Source of the DNA: Flavobacteriales bacterium
Lineage (GTDB): Bacteria > Bacteroidota > Bacteroidia > Flavobacteriales_F > PHOS-HE28
Assembly: GCA_016703005.1 (NCBI GenBank)
Contig: JADJCX010000031.1
Location: 62,001-126,000, forward strand
Direction: 5' to 3'
DNA: 64,000 bases
Part shown: in pieces, positions 47,491-54,844 of the stretch
How the letters are laid out: each line of letters opens with the position of its first letter
How positions within the stretch are numbered: the first letter of the stretch is position 1
Program-made: the position numbers and the translations under genes
Notes under the pieces: generated by a model
What the model was told of the DNA's origin: nothing
What the model saw: only the letters and a program-made list of their open reading frames with translations
The model's database searches: none

Positions 47491-48923
47491 GAGGGAGGGC
47501 GAAATTATCCGCGGCATAACCGCGCCAGTGGCAACCCGGATACCTTGCTGCGTCTTGCGTGAAATGTTGAGCAAACCACTTCGTTGCTTGGCCCTTGGAC
47601 TGTTGCTCCTGAGCGCCACCAGCGCTTCGGCGGTGGATGCGCCCACGCTCACTGCTCCATGCGGCGGCATGTACGACCCGGCCGTTGCGATCATGCTCCT
47701 CTGGAATTCGGTGCCCAGTGCCGACAGCTACAACGTGCAGGTGAGCATGGATCCCAATTTCACCTGGCCTGAGATCAACCTGCCGGCATTCGGCAGCAGC
47801 ATGATGGTATCGGGCTTGTACTTCGACGCCCTTTACCACTGGCGCGTGCAAACAGTCGACGGTGGGGTGCTGAGCGCTTGGAGCACTCCATGCGTTCACC
47901 ACCACTACGCTACCAGCCCCGACCGCCCCGCTGTTGTATTTGCCGACCAACGGTTCCTCGGGACAAGGCACAAGCGTATTTCTACAGTGGACGTTCATTC
48001 CGGCCACGGCCATCGAAGTACAGGTGAGCACCGATGCGTTGTTCATGAACCCCATCATCATCAATACGCAGGGACAGTTCGTAACGGTGAACGGGCTTAC
48101 GAACGGCCAGACCTATCACTGGCGCGTGCGCGGGTCCAACATCGGCGGCACTGGTCCATGGAGCGATGTATGGACGTTCTCGGTGGGTCCGGCTTTTACG
48201 TCCATCACCCTGCGCATGCTGCTGCATGGTCCGCTGAACACGGGCACGCTGTTGATGAGCGATGGGCTTCGTGCGGCCGGACTTGTTCCTGCAATGGAAC
48301 CCTACACGGCATTGGGCTGGACACAGCTGGCCAATGCAGGGGCCACGGTGGGCGGTGGTGTGCTGGCCACTTCCGGAAACAACGCGGTGGTCGACTGGGT
48401 GCTGCTCGAAGGGCGCCATGCCACAACCAACGCCGTACTCACGCGATGGGCTCTGCTGTTGCAGCGCGACGGTGATGTAATGATGCCCAGCGGGGCGGCC
48501 CTCAGCTTTGCTCTCCCCGCAATACAGATGAAGCTGGCCGTGCGCCATCGCAACCACTTGGGCGCCATGTGTACCACGGTCTTCAACAGCAATGCTAGCA
48601 TCACGCTCGACTTCTCGTTGATAACAACACCCATGTACGGCACCGACGCCACAGCCGCAGTCGCCGGGGTGCGCGCGTTATGGAGTGGTGATGCCACCGG
48701 TAACGGCGAGTTGAAATACATCGGTGGCGGCAACGACCGCGACCCCATCCTTGTGGCCATCGGCGGCAGCACCCCCACCAACACCGTCAACGGCTATCGC
48801 TTGGAGGATGTGAATTTGGACGGGGTGGTGAAGTACACCGGTGCGAACAACGACCGCGACCCGATCCTGACCAACATCGGCGGCAGCACGCCCACCGCAG
48901 TGCGCTTGGCGCAGCTGCCTTGA
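47261..48923. repeat. tandem segmental duplication, copy 1
   Basis: About 1.65 kb holding the 5' part of the DUF2490 gene, the divergent promoter region and the whole dockerin-repeat gene. Copy 2 is at 48999-50643. Near-identical blocks include ccggtatcgaatggatgatg and the final 200 bp of both genes. Confidence 0.85.
47564..48923 (+). CDS. secreted FN3-like protein with dockerin-type repeats, frameshift
   Basis: About 452 residues. Signal peptide MLSKPLRCLALGLLLLSATSA. Two FN3-like domains follow (SVPSADSYNVQVSMDPNF, YHWRVQTVDGG; then FIPATAIEVQVSTDALF, YHWRVRGSNIGGTGPW). A beta-rich domain and a C-terminal pair of calcium-site-like repeats come next: GDATGNGELKYIGGGNDRD and EDVNLDGVVKYTGANNDRD, each followed by PILxxIGGSTPT. 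The repeats look like dockerin-type D-x-N-x-D-G loops. The end is VRLAQLP, not a classic T9SS tail. The frame shifts once near 47895-47935. Paralogue of the gene at 49300. Confidence 0.75.
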
Positions 48924-48998
48924 GGCGGAGTAATCGGGTCTGCACGGGTCCGCCCCGCAGCTTATCGCCTCACAAAGCGCGCAGTGCGTATCGTCCCA

Positions 48999-49226
48999 AC
49001 GCGCACCATCGATTGCTGCCAATGCTATAGACATCGTGCCTGCGCCATTGCCCTTCGGTGTGCAGCCCCAGCGATCGGTGAAGCGGTGGTTGTCGTTGTA
49101 CATCACCCACGCGTTCCGCTGATCGGCCACGGGATCTTGCGCGCGTGCCGGTTGTGCGGTCGCCATGATCAGCCACATGCACACAATGCTGCCGAAGAGC
49201 CGGTATCGAATGGATGATGCGGGCAT
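48999..49226 (-). pseudogene. truncated duplicate of the DUF2490 gene
   Basis: Starts MPASSIRYRLFGSIVCMWL and continues DPVADQRNAWVMYNDNHRF before losing the frame. It matches the first 75 residues of the DUF2490 protein at 46711-47490 and lacks the rest. It marks the left edge of duplication copy 2. The gap 48924-49299 contains nothing else recognisable. Confidence 0.8.
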
Positions 49227-49299
49227 GAGGGAGGGCGAAACTATCCGTGGCATAACCGCGGCAGTGGCAACCCGGGTACCTTGCTGCGTCTTGCCGAAT

Positions 49300-50643
49300 A
49301 TGTTCAGCCTTCCTCTTCGCTCTTGGGCATTAGGCCTGTTGCTCCTTCGCGCCACCAGCGGCTCGGCGGTGGATGCGCCCACGCCGCTCATGCCCTGCGG
49401 GGGCGTTTTCGACCCCACCACATTTCTTGGTTTTGCTTGGAGCGCTGTGCCCGGTGCCGATAGCTACACGATGGAAGTGAGCATGGACCCCGGGTTCAGC
49501 TTCGCGGACGTAAGCCAGACCGTTACGCAGACCAGTACCGGCGTTATTGGTCTCTTTTTCAGTGCCACCTACTACTGGCGTGTGCGCACCACCGATGGTG
49601 GCGTGCAGAGCGCGTGGAGCGCGTTGTGCAGTTTCAACACCCTGAACATGCCGGCGCCACCGGCCCCTGAGCTATACGTTCCTGCCGATGGCACCACTGG
49701 CGTATTGACTTCCGTTACGTTCCAATGGGGCTACATACCGGCCACGGCCATCGAGTTGCAAGTGAGCACGGACATCAACTTCACCTCACCCACGATAGCC
49801 TACACGCAAGGGCAACTGCACACCGTGAACGGCCTGTTGTATGGGCAAGCCTACTACTGGCGCGTGCGCGGTTCGAACCTCGGGGGCACCAGCCCGTGGA
49901 GCGTGGTATGGAGCTTCAACACCGCCACGGCAGTGGCCCTGCGCGTGTACTTGCAAGGCCCCCTCAACAGCGGAACATTGCTTATGAACGACGGTATCCG
50001 CGTGGCCGGCTTAGTGCCCGTGGTGGAGCCTTACACCGCACTGGGTTATCCGGGTATTGCCAATGCGGGCATCAGCCGCACGGTGTTACCCGTGGCCGGC
50101 AACAATGCCTTCGTTGACTGGGTGCTGCTGGAAGCGCGCCATAGCACTACCAATGCCGTAGTGGGCCGTTGGGCCCTGCTGGTGCAACGCGACGGCGACG
50201 TGATGCTGCCCGACGGCTGGCCGGTCACCATCGCCTTCCCATCGGTTCCGGTGCGGTTGGCTGTGCGCCACCGCAATCACTTGGGCGCCATGTGCAGCAC
50301 GGTGTTCGGTCCGGGCACCGTGCCGCTGGACCTCACACTCACCACCACACCCATGTACGGCACCGACCCCACTGCCGCAGTGGGCGGGGTGCGTGCACTT
50401 TGGAGTGGTGATGCGACCGGTAACGGTGAGTTGAAGTACATCGGTGGTGGTAACGACCGCGACCCGATTCTGGTGGCCATTGGCGGCAGCACCCCCACCA
50501 ACACCGTCAATGGCTACCGCTTGGAGGATGTGAATTTGGACGGGACGGTGAAGTACACCGGTGCGAACAACGACCGCGACCCGATCCTGGCCAACATCGG
50601 TGGCAGCACGCCCACCGCACTGCGCTTGGCGCAGCTGCCGTGA
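49300..50643 (+). CDS. secreted FN3-like protein with dockerin-type repeats (intact paralogue)
   Basis: A 447-residue intact paralogue of the preceding gene. Signal peptide MFSLPLRSWALGLLLLRATS. FN3-like domains read AVPGADSYTMEVSMDPGF, YYWRVRTTDGG and YIPATAIELQVSTDINF, YYWRVRGSNLGGTSPW. The C-terminal repeats are GDATGNGELKYIGGGNDRD and EDVNLDGTVKYTGANNDRD. The repeat region is nearly identical to copy 1 at the base level while the N-terminal half differs more, which fits gene conversion. Its product is probably a surface or matrix protein. It ends 139 bp before nuoG. Confidence 0.8.
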   Translation: MFSLPLRSWALGLLLLRATSGSAVDAPTPLMPCGGVFDPTTFLGFAWSAVPGADSYTMEVSMDPGFSFADVSQTVTQTSTGVIGLFFSATYYWRVRTTDGGVQSAWSALCSFNTLNMPAPPAPELYVPADGTTGVLTSVTFQWGYIPATAIELQVSTDINFTSPTIAYTQGQLHTVNGLLYGQAYYWRVRGSNLGGTSPWSVVWSFNTATAVALRVYLQGPLNSGTLLMNDGIRVAGLVPVVEPYTALGYPGIANAGISRTVLPVAGNNAFVDWVLLEARHSTTNAVVGRWALLVQRDGDVMLPDGWPVTIAFPSVPVRLAVRHRNHLGAMCSTVFGPGTVPLDLTLTTTPMYGTDPTAAVGGVRALWSGDATGNGELKYIGGGNDRDPILVAIGGSTPTNTVNGYRLEDVNLDGTVKYTGANNDRDPILANIGGSTPTALRLAQLP

Positions 50644-50782
50644 GTGGGTGGTGGTTGTGTGACCACCCCGCCGGGCCTCGACTGGCTCCCCAACACCCCG
50701 GCGTAATCCCCTCCGCCCACCCGCGCACCGGTAGCCGCGCACTTCTACATTCGCCGCCGCTGATCATCAACGGCCCGCGCAC

Positions 50783-51790
50783 ATGCCACGCGTCACCATA
50801 GACAACATCGAGATCGAGGTACCCGAGGGCACCACGATCCTGCAGGCCGCGCGCATGATCGGCGAGCGCAACAAAGCGGATAGCTATGTGACGCCTCCGG
50901 CGATGTGCTACTACAGCAAGCTGAAGACGAGCGGGGGCTACTGCCGCACGTGCATTGTGAAGGTGACCAAGGGCAGCGAGAAGGACCCGCGCCCCATGCC
51001 CAAGCCGGTGGCCAGCTGCCGCACCAACGTTATGGATGGCATGGTGGTGGAGAACACCACCAACCCTGAACTGCTCGAAGCGCGCAAGGGTGTTACCGAA
51101 TTCCTGCTGATCAACCACCCGCTCGATTGCCCCATTTGCGATCAGGCCGGTGAGTGCCACTTGCAGGATCTGGGCTACGAGCATGGCGCCGAAGCAAGCC
51201 GCTACGAATTCGAGCGCCGCACCTTCGATCCGATCGACATCGGCGATACCATCAAGCTGCACATGACGCGGTGCATCCTCTGCTACCGCTGCGTGAAGGT
51301 GGCCGAGCAGATCACCAACGGCCGTGTGCACGGGGTGATCAACCGCGGCGACGTGAGCGAGATCAGCACCTACATACAGGATGCGATCGAGAACGACTTC
51401 AGCGGCAACATGATCGATGTGTGCCCCGTGGGCGCCCTCACCGACAAGACCTTCCGTTTCGCCAGCCGGGTGTGGTTCACCAACCCCATGGACGCGCACC
51501 GCAACTGCGATAAGTGCAGTGGCAAGGTGGTGCTGTGGATGAAGGGGGAAGAGGTGCTGCGCGTTACCGGCCGCAAGGATCAGTGGGGCGAGGTGGAGGA
51601 ATTCATCTGCAACACCTGCCGGTTCGAGAAGAAGCAAGTCGGCGCATGGACGGTGGAAGGTCCGCGCAACATTGATCGCCACAGGGGATCGGGTCAGGGC
51701 CATTACAAGGAGAAGCTGAAGCAGAAGTTGCTGCATGAATCGTCGCCGGACGGCCCGTCAGTGGAACCGTTCAATATCATGGACCGGTAG
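50783..51790 (+). CDS. nuoG: NADH-quinone oxidoreductase subunit G (short form)
   Basis: A 335-residue Fe-S subunit. It keeps the ferredoxin-like [2Fe-2S] domain (AMCYYSKLKTSGGYCRTCIV, then ASCRTNV), the His-Cys cluster region (INHPLDCPICDQAGECHLQD) and the N4/N5-type sites (RCILCYRCVKVAEQ, DVCPVGALTDK). The large molybdopterin-oxidoreductase domain of E. coli NuoG is absent, as in many Bacteroidota. The start is MPRVTIDNIEIEVPEG. Being 18 kb from nuoF, it needs its own promoter; TACATTCG at 50746-50753 is a candidate. A toxin-antitoxin pair follows. Confidence 0.93.
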   Translation: MPRVTIDNIEIEVPEGTTILQAARMIGERNKADSYVTPPAMCYYSKLKTSGGYCRTCIVKVTKGSEKDPRPMPKPVASCRTNVMDGMVVENTTNPELLEARKGVTEFLLINHPLDCPICDQAGECHLQDLGYEHGAEASRYEFERRTFDPIDIGDTIKLHMTRCILCYRCVKVAEQITNGRVHGVINRGDVSEISTYIQDAIENDFSGNMIDVCPVGALTDKTFRFASRVWFTNPMDAHRNCDKCSGKVVLWMKGEEVLRVTGRKDQWGEVEEFICNTCRFEKKQVGAWTVEGPRNIDRHRGSGQGHYKEKLKQKLLHESSPDGPSVEPFNIMDR

Positions 51791-51793
51791 GCC

Positions 51794-51801
51794 TATCTTT
51801 G
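51794..51801 (+). promoter_or_regulatory. promoter box TATCTTTG before antitoxin 2
   Basis: TATCTTTG matches TAnnTTTG exactly and lies 6 bp before the antitoxin ATG, 3 bp after the nuoG stop. It suggests that the toxin-antitoxin pair has its own promoter and very short leader. Confidence 0.45.
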
Positions 51802-51807
51802 GTCATC

Positions 51808-51978
51808 ATGGTCATCGTCATCAAAAAGAACACGTCCAAGAAGCGGGTGAAGGCTCTGCTGAAAAAGGCGCGACCAGCGAAGCGCAAAGGGTTCGACGCC
51901 CGAAAGCACTTGGGCAAGATGAAGTTGGATGAGGACACGCTGCTGATCCAGAAGCGCCTCCGTGATGAGTGGGCGTAG
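51808..51978 (+). CDS. antitoxin of PIN toxin-antitoxin pair 2
   Basis: A 56-residue basic protein: MVIVIKKNTSKKRVKALLKK, then RKGFDARKHLGKMKLDEDTL and LLIQKRLRDEWA. The C-terminal pattern (F-D-A-x-K-x-x-G-x-x-K, then I-Q-K-x-x-R-D-E-W) is typical of a Bacteroidota antitoxin family paired with PIN toxins. It is too short to be noticed by length. The last 14 bp overlap the toxin start, so translation is coupled. Confidence 0.75.
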   Translation: MVIVIKKNTSKKRVKALLKKARPAKRKGFDARKHLGKMKLDEDTLLIQKRLRDEWA

Positions 51979-52327
51979 GGTACTCCTCGATACCAGTATC
52001 GTATTGGACGTGCTCGGTGGCCTCGAGCACGTGGCGGACCTGATCCAAGGCTGCGAGGTCTATCTTTCAGTGATCACGCGAGTAGAGTTGTTCGCATCCT
52101 TCAAGCCATCGGCCGAACGCCAAGCGGCAACCCAGTCCTTCATTGATGACAGCAAGCTGGTGCAGTTCTCGCAGGAGGTCCAGGATCTTACGATACGGTT
52201 CAGGCGCCAATACCGGTTGAAATTGCCGGATGCCGCGATAGCTGCAACGGCGTTCTACTTGGACTTGGAACTCATTAGCGCCGACAAGGCGTTTTCGGGC
52301 GTGGTTGCGGTGATGGTGGAACGCTGA
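51965..52327 (+). CDS. VapC-like PIN-domain toxin, pair 2
   Basis: A 120-residue PIN ribonuclease. Acidic residues are VLLDTSIVLDVLGG (first Asp), VITRVELFASFK (Glu) and LKLPDAAIAATAFYLDLELISADKAF (Asp pair). The start is ATG at 51965 rather than GTG three bases before. It differs clearly from the pair 1 toxin in sequence, so it is not a recent duplicate. It sits between nuoG and nuoH, 21 bp before nuoH. Confidence 0.9.
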   Translation: MSGRRVLLDTSIVLDVLGGLEHVADLIQGCEVYLSVITRVELFASFKPSAERQAATQSFIDDSKLVQFSQEVQDLTIRFRRQYRLKLPDAAIAATAFYLDLELISADKAFSGVVAVMVER

Positions 52328-52348
52328 GCCCTATGCAATCCCGCGCAC

Positions 52349-53392
52349 ATGCCCCTTTCAACCGCAATGCTGGTCACCGTCATCTTCCTCAGCGTCCTGT
52401 TGCTCGTTACGCTCGGCGTAGCGGCCTACGAGACATACGGCGAGCGGAAAGTCGCGGCCTTCATGCAGGACCGGATCGGTCCGGACCGCGCGGGACCTTT
52501 CGGCCTTTTCCAGCCCTTGGCTGATGGCGTGAAGATGTTCATGAAGGAGGACTTCGTGCCAGCCACCGCCAACCGTGTACTGTATTTCCTTGGCCCCGCC
52601 ATCGCCATGACCACGGCGCTGATGACGGGCTGTGTGATCCCATGGGGCGGCACTCTGGTCATCGGCGACTTCACCCTCAACCTGCAAGCCGCCGACCCCG
52701 AGATCGGTATCCTGTACGTTTTCGCAATGGTGAGCATCGGCGTATACGGCATCATGCTCGGTGGCTGGGCCAGCAACAACAAGTTCGCGCTGCTCGGTGC
52801 CATCCGCGCCAGCAGCCAAATGATCAGCTACGAGCTGGCCATGGGCCTTAGTTTGGTGGCGTTGATCATCGGTACGGGTACGCTCAGCCTAGGCGGTATC
52901 GTCGCTGGCCAGCTCGATGGTGTGTGGAACATCGTGGCGCAGCCGCTCGGCTTCCTGCTCTTCCTGGTATGCGCCTTCGCCGAAACCAACCGTGCGCCCT
53001 TCGACTTGCCGGAATGCGAAACCGAATTGGTGGGCGGCTACCACACCGAGTTCAGCAGTATGAAGCTGGGCTTCTACCTCTTTGCCGAGTACGTGAACAT
53101 GTTCATCAGCAGTGCGGTCATCAGCACGCTGTACTTCGGCGGCTACGACATTCCGTTCGTTGATCAAGCCGGCCTCACCACGTTCTGGGTCACGGCGCTG
53201 GGCACGCTCTCGCTCTTCGCCAAGATCGGTTTCTTCATCTTCTTCTTCATGTGGATCCGGTGGACCTTACCGCGCTTCCGGTTCGATCAATTGATGAATC
53301 TGGGCTGGAAAGCATTGATCCCGCTGGCCATACTCAACATCCTGCTGACGGGTCTCTGGAACTTCCGCACCGAGTTGATCCAGCTCTTCTGA
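52349..53392 (+). CDS. nuoH: NADH-quinone oxidoreductase subunit H
   Basis: A 347-residue membrane subunit at the junction with the peripheral arm, part of the quinone entry. Eight or more transmembrane helices are visible. Signatures are YETYGERKVAAFMQDRIGP, FGLFQPLADGVKMFMKED, CAFAETNRAPFDLPECETELV and MWIRWTLPRFRFDQLMNLGW. The start is MPLSTAMLVTVIFL. nuoI follows after 3 bp. Confidence 0.97.
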   Translation: MPLSTAMLVTVIFLSVLLLVTLGVAAYETYGERKVAAFMQDRIGPDRAGPFGLFQPLADGVKMFMKEDFVPATANRVLYFLGPAIAMTTALMTGCVIPWGGTLVIGDFTLNLQAADPEIGILYVFAMVSIGVYGIMLGGWASNNKFALLGAIRASSQMISYELAMGLSLVALIIGTGTLSLGGIVAGQLDGVWNIVAQPLGFLLFLVCAFAETNRAPFDLPECETELVGGYHTEFSSMKLGFYLFAEYVNMFISSAVISTLYFGGYDIPFVDQAGLTTFWVTALGTLSLFAKIGFFIFFFMWIRWTLPRFRFDQLMNLGWKALIPLAILNILLTGLWNFRTELIQLF

Positions 53393-53395
53393 ACC

Positions 53396-53983
53396 ATGGC
53401 CACCACCGCGCCCCTTACGCAGCGCTCCCGCAAGGTGAGCAACAAGAAGATGACGCTGATGGAGCGCATCTACTTGCCGGCGATCGTAAAGGGCATGGCC
53501 ATTACGCTGAAGCACTTCTTCACGATCAAGAAGGCCACGCTGAAGTACCCCGAGCAGAAGAAGGCATTCAGCGGGATCTACCGGGGCTTGCACGTACTGA
53601 AGCGCGATGATCAAGGCCGTGAGCGTTGCACAGCTTGCGGGTTGTGTGCTGTTGCGTGTCCCGCTGAAGCGATCACCATGGTGAGTGGCGAGCGCAGGAA
53701 AGGCGAGGAGAAATTGTACCGCGAGGAGAAGTATGCGGCGATCTACGAGATCAACATGCTGCGCTGCATCTTCTGCGGCGACTGCGAGGAAGCCTGCCCC
53801 AAGGAGGCGATCTTCCTCACCGATCGGCTGGTGCCCACGGACTACACGCGTAAGCCGTTCGTGTACGGCAAGGAGTGGTTGGTGGAGCCGCTCGATCCGG
53901 CGTTGCGCGTGGATGTGAGCAAGCGCCAGACACCGGAGGTGCTGAAGTTCAAGCAGCAGAAACAATATTCGCACAACCGCTGA
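53396..53983 (+). CDS. nuoI: NADH-quinone oxidoreductase subunit I
   Basis: A 195-residue ferredoxin-type subunit holding clusters N6a and N6b. The two four-Cys motifs are RCTACGLCAVACPAEA and RCIFCGDCEEACPKEAIFL. The N-terminal amphipathic helix (IVKGMAITLKHFFTIKKAT) is typical of the membrane-contact region. The start is MATTAPLTQRSRK. It is placed between nuoH and nuoJ as usual. Confidence 0.97.
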   Translation: MATTAPLTQRSRKVSNKKMTLMERIYLPAIVKGMAITLKHFFTIKKATLKYPEQKKAFSGIYRGLHVLKRDDQGRERCTACGLCAVACPAEAITMVSGERRKGEEKLYREEKYAAIYEINMLRCIFCGDCEEACPKEAIFLTDRLVPTDYTRKPFVYGKEWLVEPLDPALRVDVSKRQTPEVLKFKQQKQYSHNR

Positions 53984-53990
53984 GCGCCGG

Positions 53991-54518
53991 ATGCAGATCC
54001 TCTTCTACCTCTTCGCGGCCGTCTCCATCCTCAGCGCACTGTTCGTAGTGGCGGCGAAGAACCCGGTCAATAGCGTTATCGCGCTCATCGTTTGTTTCCT
54101 CAGCATCGCGGGGCACTACATCCTGCTCAACGCACAGTTCTTGGCCGTGGTGCACATCATCGTGTACACAGGCGCCATCATGGTGCTCTTCCTGTTCGTC
54201 ATCATGCTGCTCAACCTCAACAAGAGCACCGAGCCGCAGAAGTCCATGGCCACGCGCATCGCTGCGGTGATCGCTGGTGGCTTGTTCCTGCTCACCCTGT
54301 TGGGCGCGATCAAGGACGGCATCGGCATCGCCAACCCCGATGTGTACGACGGTTCCGTTGGCTTGGTGAAGAGCGTCGGCACATCCTTGTTCACTGAATA
54401 TCTGTTGCCCTTCGAAGTGAGCAGTGTGTTGTTCCTCAGCGCCATGATCGGCGCGGTGATGTTGGGGAAGAAAGACAAGGGCCAGCCCGACGGCGGGGAA
54501 ATATCCGGCGCGGCATGA
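53991..54518 (+). CDS. nuoJ: NADH-quinone oxidoreductase subunit J
   Basis: A 175-residue membrane subunit with five hydrophobic helices. Signatures are AKNPVNSVIALIVCFLSIAGHY, LAVVHIIVYTGAIMVLFLFV (pi-bulge helix) and SVLFLSAMIGAVMLGKK. The start is MQILFYLFAAVS. The stop overlaps nuoK by the ATGA arrangement. Confidence 0.95.
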   Translation: MQILFYLFAAVSILSALFVVAAKNPVNSVIALIVCFLSIAGHYILLNAQFLAVVHIIVYTGAIMVLFLFVIMLLNLNKSTEPQKSMATRIAAVIAGGLFLLTLLGAIKDGIGIANPDVYDGSVGLVKSVGTSLFTEYLLPFEVSSVLFLSAMIGAVMLGKKDKGQPDGGEISGAA

Positions 54519-54844
54519 ACGACATTGTTACCGCCATCCGCACCGTGCCCTTGGAGCATTACGTGATGCTCAGCTTCGTGCTGTTCAGCATCGGGATGGC
54601 GGGTGCCATGTTCCGGCGAAACACCATCATCGTGCTCATGTGCTTGGAGCTGATGTTCAACAGCGTGAATCTGTTGCTCACGGCGTTCAGTGCGCACCAT
54701 GGCGATCCCGGCGGACAAGTATTCGTGTTCTTCATCATGCTGGTCGCCGCTGCGGAAGTCACGGTGGGCTTGGCGATCGTGGTAATGATGAAGCGGAACG
54801 TGGACAGCGTTGATATCAACCAGTTGAACCGGATGCGCGGGTGA
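54515..54844 (+). CDS. nuoK: NADH-quinone oxidoreductase subunit K
   Basis: A 109-residue three-helix membrane subunit. Signatures are YVMLSFVLFSIGMAGAMFRRN, LMCLELMFNSVNLLLTAF (conserved Glu in the proton path) and MLVAAAEVTVGLAIVVMM (second Glu). The stop overlaps the nuoL start by one base. Confidence 0.96.
   Translation: MNDIVTAIRTVPLEHYVMLSFVLFSIGMAGAMFRRNTIIVLMCLELMFNSVNLLLTAFSAHHGDPGGQVFVFFIMLVAAAEVTVGLAIVVMMKRNVDSVDINQLNRMRG

Larger units (their letters stand above)
48999..50643. repeat. tandem segmental duplication, copy 2
   Basis: Second copy of the 1.65-kb unit at 47261-48923: truncated DUF2490 5' end, divergent promoter region and a full dockerin-repeat gene, 75 bp after the end of copy 1. 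Confidence 0.85.

Noticed and set aside
46922..48064. 380-codon minus-strand frame over the DUF2490 gene and its promoter
   Set aside because: Out of frame with the recognisable DUF2490 protein and crosses the divergent promoter region.
50783..51790. nuoG called truncated
   Set aside because: Short NuoG without the molybdopterin domain is usual in many Bacteroidota; the C-terminus looks natural.
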